DNA from: JAQYVZ01 sp035269105
Lineage (GTDB): Bacteria; Desulfobacterota; Desulfuromonadia; Desulfuromonadales; BM103
Assembly: GCA_035269105.1 (NCBI GenBank)
Contig: DATFJP010000141.1
Span: forward strand, 1 to 24,104
Length of the DNA stretch: 24,104 nt
Direction: 5' to 3'
Each line of letters opens with the position of its first letter. Positions within the stretch are counted from its first letter, which is position 1. Below the pieces are notes generated by a model. It was not told the DNA's origin, did not search any database, and was given only the letters and a program-made list of their open reading frames with translations. This document shows, piece after piece, positions 15,093 to 24,104 of this stretch. Position numbers and translations under genes: made by a program.

Positions 15093-15488
15093 ATGTTTCT
15101 AGCAATCGCTAAAGGTCTGAGCATCACCTTCAGGCATGTGCTCCCGGGCAATTCGACGACGGTCCAGTATCCGGCCGTCAAACTGACACCTTCCGATCGC
15201 TTCCGCGGACTGCACCGGCTGGTCCCGACCCAGGACCGGGAAAAATGCGTCGCCTGCTATCTCTGCCCGACCGTCTGTCCGGCCAAATGTATTACGGTTG
15301 AGTCCGCCGAGAACGAGAAGGGTGAAAAGTATCCGGAGGTCTACACCATCGACCTGCTGCGCTGCATCTTCTGCGGATACTGCGTTGAGGCCTGCCCGGT
15401 CGAGGCGATCGAGATGACCGGCGCCTATGAACTGGCCGATTACAATCGCGAAGATTTCGAATTCACCAAGGACCGGCTGCTCAAGTAA
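15093..15488 (+). CDS. nuoI: NADH-quinone oxidoreductase subunit I (2x[4Fe-4S], N6a/N6b)
   Basis: The protein is 131 residues, short for NuoI (E. coli has 180), with the difference mainly in the termini. Both cluster motifs are intact: Cys52/55/58/62 (CVACYLCPTVCP) and Cys91/94/97/101 (CIFCGYCVEACP). These clusters relay electrons from NuoG to N2 in NuoB. The N-terminal amphipathic stretch MFLAIAKGLSITFRHV would dock on the membrane arm. An AGAGGAT ribosome site precedes the start. Confidence 0.97.
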   Translation: MFLAIAKGLSITFRHVLPGNSTTVQYPAVKLTPSDRFRGLHRLVPTQDREKCVACYLCPTVCPAKCITVESAENEKGEKYPEVYTIDLLRCIFCGYCVEACPVEAIEMTGAYELADYNREDFEFTKDRLLK

Positions 15489-15509
15489 GCCAGGAGGAGC
15501 AAAGATATC

Positions 15510-16013
15510 ATGGAGACACTGTTTTTCTATATTGTCGCGCTGGTGGTGCTGGGTTCGGGACTTATCGTGATTCTCAGCAAAAACCCTGTCAACAGTGCGC
15601 TCGGTCTGGTCAACACCTTCTTCTGCCTGGCCATTTTCTACGTGATGCTGTATGCGCCTTTCATGGCCGCGGTGCAGATCCTGGTCTACGCCGGCGCCAT
15701 CATGGTCCTGATCCTGTTCGTCATCATGCTGCTGAATCTCGGGACCGAAGCACGCAAACGTTATATGCACGGCATCGTCTGGTCCGCCTTGGCCAGCCTG
15801 CTGGTTCTGGTCAACGCCGTGGTCTTCATCAAGAAGGGGCAGGTCACCGGCGCCATGGGGGATGTCACCGAGACGACGATCCTCAAGTACGGTCACACCG
15901 AAATGATCGGCAAAACCCTGTTCACCGAATTCCTGCTGCCCTTTGAAATCGCTTCCATCCTGCTGCTGGTCGCAATCGTGGGTGCAATAATACTGGCCAA
16001 GAAGGAAGTTTGA
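15510..16013 (+). CDS. nuoJ: NADH-quinone oxidoreductase subunit J
   Basis: The protein is 167 residues with about five membrane helices, related to ND6. The conserved third-helix segment is MAAVQILVYAGAIMVLILFVIMLL, and the N-terminal part SKNPVNSALGLVNTFF is also typical. A strong AGGAGGAG ribosome site precedes the start. The C-terminus ends in the usual last helix plus a short Lys-rich tail. Confidence 0.97.
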   Translation: METLFFYIVALVVLGSGLIVILSKNPVNSALGLVNTFFCLAIFYVMLYAPFMAAVQILVYAGAIMVLILFVIMLLNLGTEARKRYMHGIVWSALASLLVLVNAVVFIKKGQVTGAMGDVTETTILKYGHTEMIGKTLFTEFLLPFEIASILLLVAIVGAIILAKKEV

Positions 16014-16041
16014 ATCCTTACCGGACAACGGGAGAGACACA

Positions 16042-16344
16042 ATGATTAGCGTTTATCATTACATGACTGTTGCGGCGATTCTGTTCGCTATGGGCACCTA
16101 CGGGGTTCTGACGCGCAAAAATGCGATTGTCATCTTCATGTGTATCGAGCTGATGCTGAATTCTGTGAACCTGACGTTTATCGCCCTGTCCAGGCATCTC
16201 AATAATATGGATGGCCAGATCTTCGTTTTTTTCGTCATGGCCGTTGCCGCAGCCGAAGCGGCGGTCGGTCTGGCCCTGATGATCAGTTTCTACAGAAACC
16301 GTGAATCGATCGATGTCGAGGAAATTGACCTGCTGAAGTGGTGA
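16042..16344 (+). CDS. nuoK: NADH-quinone oxidoreductase subunit K
   Basis: The protein is 100 residues, the standard NuoK length, with three membrane helices. The two conserved membrane glutamates of the proton pathway are at their E. coli positions, Glu36 (MCIELMLNSVNL) and Glu72 (AVAAAEAAVGLA). It is related to MrpC antiporter subunits. A GGGAGAG ribosome site precedes the start. Confidence 0.98.
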   Translation: MISVYHYMTVAAILFAMGTYGVLTRKNAIVIFMCIELMLNSVNLTFIALSRHLNNMDGQIFVFFVMAVAAAEAAVGLALMISFYRNRESIDVEEIDLLKW

Positions 16345-16406
16345 GCGGTTTCAGCCGCACGGGTTATGTCGTTATAGAAGTGAGACTTCGTCCGGAGGAG
16401 AAATAG

Positions 16407-18389
<1,983 letters not shown>

Positions 18390-18429
18390 ATGTAGATCGT
18401 TTTTTAGTTGATATAAGGAGCTTAGCCTC

Positions 18430-19998
18430 ATGAGTGACAATCTTCTTAGCCTGATGACGTTTTTCCCGCTGGTAGGGATGGTGATCGTGCTCTTCCTGCC
18501 CCGGGAGGCGGATCGTCTGATCAAGTCGGTGACCCTGATCGTTACGATCATCACCTTCTTCATCAGTCTGCCGCTTGCCTTTGACGACGCTTTCAAGACG
18601 TCAGCGGCCATGCAATACACAGAGTTTGCCCGGTGGATCAGTATCGGCGACTATTTCCAGATGAACTACAGCGTCGGCGTGGACGGCATCAGCCTCTGGC
18701 TGGTCCTGCTGACCACTTTCATCATGCCGGTCACCATCCTGTCCACCTGGCACGCCATCGACAAGCACACCAAGGGCTTCATGGCCCTGGCGCTGCTGCT
18801 CGAGACCGCCATGCTCGGCGCCTTCATCTCCCTGGACCTGTTCCTGTTCTACATCTTCTGGGAACTGATGCTGATCCCCATGTATTTCATGATCGGCATC
18901 TGGGGTGGCAAGAACCGCATCTACGCGTCGATCAAGTTCTTCATTTTCACCGCGGTCGGTTCGCTGCTCATGCTGGTGGCGATCATCTACGTCTACTATT
19001 ACTCGCTGCAGTCCGGCATGGCTTTCGACAACGGCTTCAGCATCACCCATTTCTACGATCTGACGATCCCCGGCCATCTGCAGAACTGGCTGTTCCTGGC
19101 CTTCGCCTTCAGTTTCGCCATCAAGGTGCCGATGTTCCCGGTCCACACCTGGTTGCCCGATGCGCATACCGAAGCGCCGACCGCCGGTTCCGTCATCCTG
19201 GCGGCCATTCTGCTGAAGATGGGGACTTACGGCTATGTGCGGTTTGCGATTCCGCTGTTTCCGGAGGCGACGCAGACGTTCACGCCGTTTTTTGCGACCC
19301 TGTGTGTGATCGGCATCATCTACGGCGCGCTGGTCGCCATGATGCAGGATGACGTCAAGAAACTGGTGGCCTATTCCTCGGTGTCCCACCTCGGCTTTGT
19401 CATGCTCGGCGTGTTCGCCATGAACCTGCAGGGCCTTTCCGGCGGCATGCTGCAGATGATCAACCACGGCATTTCGACCGGCGCACTCTTCCTGATCGTC
19501 GGCTTCCTCTACGAGCGACGGCATACCCGCCTGATCGCCGAGTTCGGCGGCATCGCCAAGAAAATGCCCGTGTTCGCCACGATCTTTCTGATCGTCACCC
19601 TGTCGTCGATCGGCCTGCCCGGAACCAACGGCTTTGTCGGCGAATTCCTGATCCTGGTGGGGGCCTTCGAAAGTGACTTGCGCTGGTTCGCCATTATCGG
19701 CACCTCAGGGGTTATCTTTGCCGCCGTCTACATGCTCTGGATGTACCAGCGGGTGATGGTCGGCAAACTCAAAAATCCGGCTAATGAAAAACTCAAGGAT
19801 CTCTCGGCTCGGGAGGTGGTGGTTATGCTGCCGCTGCTGCTGTTCATTTTCTGGATCGGCATTTATCCCAACACCTTCTTCGAGAAGATGAACCCCACGC
19901 TGGAAAACCTGATCGAGCAGGTTCAGGCCAAACAGCAGGTGGCCATGACGGTCGAACAGATCGAGCAGTCCACACCAACTGTTGTGATCAACGATTAA
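18430..19998 (+). CDS. nuoM: NADH-quinone oxidoreductase subunit M (antiporter-like)
   Basis: The protein is 522 residues, a proton-channel subunit homologous to NuoL and NuoN. Conserved features are NYSVGVDGISLWLVLLTTF near the N-terminus, the glutamate helix YIFWELMLIPMYFMIGIWG, and the lysine helix FAIKVPMFPVHTWLPDAH followed by TEAPTAGSVILAAILLKMG. The C-terminal 40 residues are polar. An AAGGAG ribosome site precedes the start. Confidence 0.97.
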   Translation: MSDNLLSLMTFFPLVGMVIVLFLPREADRLIKSVTLIVTIITFFISLPLAFDDAFKTSAAMQYTEFARWISIGDYFQMNYSVGVDGISLWLVLLTTFIMPVTILSTWHAIDKHTKGFMALALLLETAMLGAFISLDLFLFYIFWELMLIPMYFMIGIWGGKNRIYASIKFFIFTAVGSLLMLVAIIYVYYYSLQSGMAFDNGFSITHFYDLTIPGHLQNWLFLAFAFSFAIKVPMFPVHTWLPDAHTEAPTAGSVILAAILLKMGTYGYVRFAIPLFPEATQTFTPFFATLCVIGIIYGALVAMMQDDVKKLVAYSSVSHLGFVMLGVFAMNLQGLSGGMLQMINHGISTGALFLIVGFLYERRHTRLIAEFGGIAKKMPVFATIFLIVTLSSIGLPGTNGFVGEFLILVGAFESDLRWFAIIGTSGVIFAAVYMLWMYQRVMVGKLKNPANEKLKDLSAREVVVMLPLLLFIFWIGIYPNTFFEKMNPTLENLIEQVQAKQQVAMTVEQIEQSTPTVVIND

Positions 19999-20032
19999 AA
20001 TATAGATTTCATCGTGTCTTAGGAGCCAATTC

Positions 20033-21493
20033 ATGGAAAACCTGGTTCAAACTGCCATACAGAACGTCAACATGTGGGCGATCATGCCGTCGGTCATTCT
20101 GGTCTGCTTCGGCATGGGGCTGCTGATGATCAATGCCTTCCTGCCACGGGGAACGACTCGGCCTGTTGTGTGGATCAGCCTGATCGGTCTGGCTGTGACG
20201 GCTTTTTCGGTGGTCTCTGCCTGGGGCAATCCGCAATACGGTTTTTTCGATGCGGTGGCCCTGGACAATTTTGCCACTTTCTTCAACATCACCTTCCTGT
20301 TCGCCGCGGCGATGACCATCCTGATGTCGGATGACTACATCCGTCGGGAAGGCTACCCGATCGGCGAATACTACCCGCTGATTTTGTTTACCACCGCGGG
20401 TGCGATGTGGATGGCCTCCGGGACCGACATGATGACCATTTTCCTCGGTCTCGAAGTTCTGTCCATCTGCCTGTACGTTCTGGCCGGGTTTTTCCGTGGC
20501 GACGTGCGCTCCAACGAGGCGGGCCTCAAATATTTCCTGCTCGGCGCCTTCTCCACCGGTTTCCTGCTGTATGGCATGGCCTTGATCTACGGCGTCACCG
20601 GTTCGACCCGGCTTACCGAAATCGGCGTGTATCTGAACGCCCACTCCTCGCTGCTCGGCAACCCGATGACTCTGGCCGGGATCATGCTGATCAGTGTCGG
20701 CTTCCTGTTCAAGATCGCGGCGGCCCCTTTCCATATGTGGACGCCGGACGTCTACCAGGGGGCGCCCACCCCGATTACCGCTTTTATGAGCGCCGGGCCC
20801 AAGGCGGCGGCCTTTGCCGCCTTCCTGCGGATCATGGAATACTGCTTTTTCAGCCTCAAGCCGGAATGGACTGCGGTGTTGTGGGCCCTGGCGGTTTTGA
20901 CCATGATCGTCGGCAACGTTATCGCTATCTCTCAGACCAACATCAAGCGCATGCTGGCCTACTCGTCAGTCGCCCATGCCGGTTACGCTTTGGTGGGGAT
21001 GGTAGCGGCCAACGAGATCGGCTATTCAGGGGTGCTCTTTTACATGCTGGCTTACACCTTCATGAACATCGGCGCCTTCGCCATTCTGATTCTGGCCGGA
21101 AAGAAGGGCGAAGAGAATCTCACCCTGCAGGGTTTTGCCGGATTCGGCTACAAGCGGCCGCTGCTCGGGGTGGCATTTACTATCTTCCTGTTTTCGCTGA
21201 TGGGGATTCCGCCAACCGCGGGCTTTGCCGGTAAATTCTATATCTTCGCCGGTGCCGTCAAGGCCGGCTACGTCTGGCTGGCAGTGATCGGTGTTCTCAA
21301 CTCTGCGGTCTCCCTGTATTACTACCTTCGGGTCATGGTCTACATGTACTTCCGCGAGGCCGAAGAGGATTATTCCTGGGTCACCGTCGCGCCCAGCGTG
21401 GTGGTTTCTATCGTGATGGCGGTGATCGGTATTCTTTATCTCGGCATTGTTCCTAACGCCGTCATGGATATGGCCCGACTGGCGATCTTCTGA
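20033..21493 (+). CDS. nuoN: NADH-quinone oxidoreductase subunit N (antiporter-like)
   Basis: The protein is 486 residues and the last gene of the nuo operon. It has the conserved glutamate helix MMTIFLGLEVLSICLYVLAG and the lysine helix LFKIAAAPFHMWTPDVYQGA, followed by PTPITAFMSAGPKAAAFAA. NuoN is the antiporter-like pump subunit nearest the quinone module. An AGGAG ribosome site precedes the start. A strong intrinsic terminator lies about 20 nt after the stop, so the operon ends here. Confidence 0.97.
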   Translation: MENLVQTAIQNVNMWAIMPSVILVCFGMGLLMINAFLPRGTTRPVVWISLIGLAVTAFSVVSAWGNPQYGFFDAVALDNFATFFNITFLFAAAMTILMSDDYIRREGYPIGEYYPLILFTTAGAMWMASGTDMMTIFLGLEVLSICLYVLAGFFRGDVRSNEAGLKYFLLGAFSTGFLLYGMALIYGVTGSTRLTEIGVYLNAHSSLLGNPMTLAGIMLISVGFLFKIAAAPFHMWTPDVYQGAPTPITAFMSAGPKAAAFAAFLRIMEYCFFSLKPEWTAVLWALAVLTMIVGNVIAISQTNIKRMLAYSSVAHAGYALVGMVAANEIGYSGVLFYMLAYTFMNIGAFAILILAGKKGEENLTLQGFAGFGYKRPLLGVAFTIFLFSLMGIPPTAGFAGKFYIFAGAVKAGYVWLAVIGVLNSAVSLYYYLRVMVYMYFREAEEDYSWVTVAPSVVVSIVMAVIGILYLGIVPNAVMDMARLAIF

Positions 21494-21514
21494 CCCGGAA
21501 ATTCCGAAACCCAG

Positions 21515-21542
21515 GCCCCCGGCTAATACCGGGGGCTTTTTT
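21515..21542 (+). terminator. Intrinsic terminator of the nuo operon
   Basis: A perfect 8-bp GC-rich stem, GCCCCCGG (21515-21522) and CCGGGGGC (21529-21536), with the six-base loop CTAATA, is followed directly by six T (21537-21542). This is a textbook rho-independent terminator. Confidence 0.93.
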
Positions 21543-21597
21543 GTTGGTTGGCTTCATAGAGGCATAGACCTTGAGCTGTCGCCGATGGAAGCGGCCG

Positions 21598-21615
21598 GAT
21601 TGACCATGGTCAATC
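21598..21615. promoter_or_regulatory. Perfect 18-bp palindrome (FNR/CRP-like) upstream of xthA
   Basis: GATTGACCATGGTCAATC is a perfect palindrome ending 21 nt before the xthA start. Its core TTGAC-N4-GTCAA is one base per half-site from the FNR box TTGAT-N4-ATCAA. It could be an operator for a CRP/FNR-family regulator, or a leader hairpin. No convincing sigma70 promoter was found beside it. Confidence 0.45.
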
Positions 21616-21636
21616 TCCTGTGCAAGGATAATCGAC

Positions 21637-22455
21637 ATGAAGATCGTTTCGTTCAATGTCAACAGTATCAGGGCCAGGCTGCATCAACTCGCAGCAGTGG
21701 TCGAAAAACATCAACCGGAATTCCTGGCTCTGCAGGAAACCAAGGTCACAGATCACGACTTTCCGGCTGCGGCGATCGATGACCTCGGCTACCATGCCAC
21801 CTGGTTCGGTCAGAAGACCCATTACGGCGTGGCGATCCTCAGCCGGCAGCCGCCGGTCGAGGTCAGTAAAGGCTTTGCCGGCCAGGAGTGCAATACCCAG
21901 CGGCGGATGATTGCCGCCACCTACGGTCTGGATGACGGTTCCTTGCTGCACCTGGTAAACGGTTATTTCCCGCAGGGGGAAAATCGTCAACATCCGGTCA
22001 AATTCCCGGGCAAGGAACGGTTTTTCCAGGCAATGAACACCTATGTCAATGAACGCATCATGAATGACGGCCATCTGGCCGTCGTTGGGGACATGAACGT
22101 CGCTCCTGCGGCCGGGGATGTCGGCATCGGAGAAGAGAATGCCAAACGCTGGCTGCGCTCCGGCAAATGCAGCTTCCTTCCGGAGGAGAGGGCCTGGCTG
22201 CAGGGCCTTATTCAGCTCGGCCTTGTCGATTGTTTCCGCGCGGTTTCACCGGAGAGCGAGGACCTGTTCAGCTGGTTCGATTATCGCAGTCGCGGGTTCG
22301 AACGAGATCCCAAGCGCGGCCTGCGCATCGACCTGATACTCTGTAGCCGGCGCCTGGCGGCCAACTGCATCGGCGCCGGTATCGATTACGATATCCGTGG
22401 CATGGGCAGGCCCTCCGACCATGCACCGGTCTGGGCGGAATTCCGTTTGCCTTGA
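21637..22455 (+). CDS. xthA: Exodeoxyribonuclease III (AP endonuclease)
   Basis: The protein is 272 residues, close to E. coli ExoIII (268) in length and text. Catalytic and metal-binding residues are visible: Glu34 in LQETK, Asp152 and Asn154 in GDMN, Asp232 in LRIDLIL, and Asp261-His262 in SDHAPVWAEF. The phrases GYFPQGENRQHP, IGEENAKRWLRSGKCSFLPEE and FSWFDYRSRGF are characteristic of this family. The enzyme cuts at abasic sites and degrades 3' ends in base-excision repair, and acts in the cytoplasm. An AAGGAT ribosome site precedes the start. It follows the nuo terminator by about 95 nt and so is its own unit. Confidence 0.97.
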   Translation: MKIVSFNVNSIRARLHQLAAVVEKHQPEFLALQETKVTDHDFPAAAIDDLGYHATWFGQKTHYGVAILSRQPPVEVSKGFAGQECNTQRRMIAATYGLDDGSLLHLVNGYFPQGENRQHPVKFPGKERFFQAMNTYVNERIMNDGHLAVVGDMNVAPAAGDVGIGEENAKRWLRSGKCSFLPEERAWLQGLIQLGLVDCFRAVSPESEDLFSWFDYRSRGFERDPKRGLRIDLILCSRRLAANCIGAGIDYDIRGMGRPSDHAPVWAEFRLP

Positions 22456-22593
22456 AGGAAAAGTCTGCGGTGAAATGCCTGGTTGTCTGAATTCAATCGA
22501 CATAGTAAGTTAACAGCCTGAACATCCCCATTGGCCTGCGAACTGCCGGGAATGTCCCCCTGCACGCTCCGAACCCCGGTCCGGATGAGAACA

Positions 22594-23466
22594 ATGAACG
22601 CCCTGCGCTGGTCCAAAGTCACAACTCTGCTGGAGATGATCAAATTCTCCCACACGGTTTTCGCGCTGCCGTTCGCCCTGACCGGCGCGGTCCTGGCCTC
22701 CCTGGCCAATGGCAGGCCGCCGACTTTCAGCCAGGTTTTCTGGATCTGCGTAGCGATGGCCGGCGCCCGGACCGTTGCCATGGGGCTAAACAGGATCATC
22801 GATGCGCGCATCGATGCCGAAAACCCGCGGACGGCTCAACGGCATCTTCCCGCCGGCAGAGTCAGCTACCCGGAAGCCTGGCTGCTGGTGGCAGTCGCCC
22901 TCGGTGGTTTTCTGCTCGCCGCCTGGATGCTCAATCCCCTCTGCTTGGTTCTGTCGCCGGTGGCCCTGGGATTTCTCGTTCTCTACAGTTACTGCAAGCG
23001 CTTTACCTCGCTGGCGCATGTGGTTCTGGGAATCTGTCTGGCCGCGGCTCCCCTGGGGGCCTGGATCGCCCTGCGCGGCAGCATCGGTTGGCCGGCAGTC
23101 ATTCTGGCCATGGCCGTGATGCTGTGGGTGGCCGGTTTCGACATCTTTTACTCCCTGCAGGATGTGGAGTTCGACCGTCAGTACGGCCTGTATTCATTTC
23201 CGGTGACCCTGGGGGTGGCGGGCGCGATTCAGTTGACCAGGGTCTTCCATGCCGGCATGATGGTCCTGCTCTTCAGCCTGCTGTTTACACCAGGACTCGG
23301 CTGGATCTACCTGGTCGGCCTGCTGGTGGTTTGCGGCTTGCTGATCTACGAACATCTGTTGGTCAGACCCGGGGATCTGTCGAAACTGGATGCCGCTTTT
23401 TTCAATATGAACGGCTATATCAGTGTAACGATTTTCCTGTTCACCCTGGCCGACGGGATCATTTGA
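22594..23466 (+). CDS. UbiA-family prenyltransferase (4-hydroxybenzoate/menaquinone type)
   Basis: The protein is 290 residues from the ATG at 22594, a start that gives the usual family N-terminus (LLEMIKFSHTVFALPFAL). ATG at 22585 and TTG at 22531 are in-frame alternatives without homologous sequence. It is a multi-pass membrane protein with both aspartate motifs: the first is Asn66, Asp70 and Asp74 (NRIIDARID), the second is Asp190 and Asp194 (YSLQDVEFDR). These bind Mg-prenyl diphosphate. The text matches the UbiA subgroup annotated as putative 4-hydroxybenzoate polyprenyltransferase, which in menaquinone-using anaerobes is thought to be MqnP of the futalosine pathway. Its neighbour, a UbiX-type gene, fits that. 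The choice between ubiquinone and menaquinone roles is inference from the organism type. A GGATGAG-like ribosome site is 5 nt upstream. Confidence 0.9.
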   Translation: MNALRWSKVTTLLEMIKFSHTVFALPFALTGAVLASLANGRPPTFSQVFWICVAMAGARTVAMGLNRIIDARIDAENPRTAQRHLPAGRVSYPEAWLLVAVALGGFLLAAWMLNPLCLVLSPVALGFLVLYSYCKRFTSLAHVVLGICLAAAPLGAWIALRGSIGWPAVILAMAVMLWVAGFDIFYSLQDVEFDRQYGLYSFPVTLGVAGAIQLTRVFHAGMMVLLFSLLFTPGLGWIYLVGLLVVCGLLIYEHLLVRPGDLSKLDAAFFNMNGYISVTIFLFTLADGII

Positions 23467-23494
23467 GGCCCGGCACTGGAGACGGAGCTGCCTG

Positions 23495-24104
23495 ATGACA
23501 GACCGACTGAAACGGCATTACACGGTGGCCCTGACCGGGGCCTCCGGCAGCATTTACGGCATCCGGCTGATCCAGGCACTGCTGCAGAGCGATGTGCGGA
23601 TCAGCTTTCTCCTGACCGAGGCCGGCCGCCAGGTTCTTCGCCACGAAATGGGCCTGGAGTGGGCCACCGATATGGATACCAGGCAGGCCGAAGTCCGGGC
23701 ATATTTCGCTGCTGACGCCATCGAGTGCCTTGCTGTGGAGGAGATCGGTGCGACGATTGCCAGCGGCTCGGCAGCTGCCGACGGCATGGTGATCGTGCCC
23801 TGCTCGATGGGAACCGCGGGCCGGATCGCCGCCGGTCTCAGCGGCAACCTTCTGGAGCGGGCCGCCGATGTTGCGCTCAAGGAGAGAAGACCTCTGATCC
23901 TGGTTGCCCGGGAAACGCCCCTGAACAGCATCCATCTGGAGAATCTGCTGCGCCTGAGCCGGGCCGGTGCCATCATCCTGCCGGCGATGCCGGCGTTTTA
24001 CCATATGCCGGCCAACCTCACGGATCTCGTCGATTTCGTGGTCGGCAAGATCATGGACCAGATGCAGATTCCCCACGATCTGTTCCCCGCCTGGGCGCCT
24101 GGGC
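23495..24104 (+). CDS. ubiX: UbiX-type flavin prenyltransferase (partial at window end)
   Basis: Translation from the ATG at 23495 stays open for 203 residues to the window edge, so only the last residues and stop should be missing. Family landmarks are the N-terminal FMN loop ALTGASGSIYGIRL, VPCSMGTAGRIAAG near residues 102-115, and the C-terminal signature RETPLNSIHLENLLRLSRAG followed by PAMPAFYHMP. UbiX attaches a dimethylallyl group to FMN, making the prenyl-FMN cofactor used by UbiD decarboxylases in quinone synthesis. It starts 28 nt after the prenyltransferase, with a GGAG ribosome site, and is likely co-transcribed; a ubiD-like partner is not in view. Confidence 0.94.
   Translation, partial: MTDRLKRHYTVALTGASGSIYGIRLIQALLQSDVRISFLLTEAGRQVLRHEMGLEWATDMDTRQAEVRAYFAADAIECLAVEEIGATIASGSAAADGMVIVPCSMGTAGRIAAGLSGNLLERAADVALKERRPLILVARETPLNSIHLENLLRLSRAGAIILPAMPAFYHMPANLTDLVDFVVGKIMDQMQIPHDLFPAWAPG

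Overview
This window looks like core energy metabolism from a GC-rich, respiratory or syntrophic anaerobe. The best guess is a member of the Desulfuromonadia (Geobacter, Desulfuromonas or Pelobacter relatives). The guess rests on an unfused 14-gene nuoA-N operon with separate nuoC and nuoD, a NuoF with extra N- and C-terminal iron-sulfur domains, a complete Rnf operon, and a menaquinone-type UbiA/UbiX pair. No rRNA or marker gene is present to confirm it.

Layout. Positions 1-894 (minus strand) hold the start of a nickel/cobalt ECF transporter locus: a CbiM/NikM permease cut by the window edge, and upstream of it a small His-rich, membrane-anchored accessory protein. A divergent promoter region (895-1158) separates it from rnfABCDGE (1159-6202, plus strand). 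A 278-nt regulatory gap (6203-6480) precedes nuoABCDEFGHIJKLMN (6481-21493), which ends in a strong intrinsic terminator (21515-21542). After that come xthA (21637-22455), a 4-hydroxybenzoate/menaquinone-type prenyltransferase (22594-23466) and a UbiX-type flavin prenyltransferase that runs off the right edge.

How the genes work together. Rnf couples electron transfer between reduced ferredoxin and NAD+ to ion movement. Nuo passes NADH electrons into the quinone pool while pumping ions. The UbiA/UbiX pair probably contributes to making the quinone that Nuo reduces. Placed side by side, these genes connect the ferredoxin, NADH and menaquinone pools. The nickel/cobalt transporter is a separate, divergently transcribed unit.

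I see no undescribed defence, mobile or biosynthetic system: no CRISPR, tRNA, insertion sequence or integrase. The points worth a second look are finer. RnfB has lost all four ligands of exactly one [4Fe-4S] cluster. A FadR-like operator overlaps the predicted rnf transcription start. A terminator-like hairpin lies between rnfA and rnfB. Perfect palindromes precede nuo and xthA. NuoF has an altered N-terminal cluster site, and the nickel/cobalt accessory protein is reduced in size.
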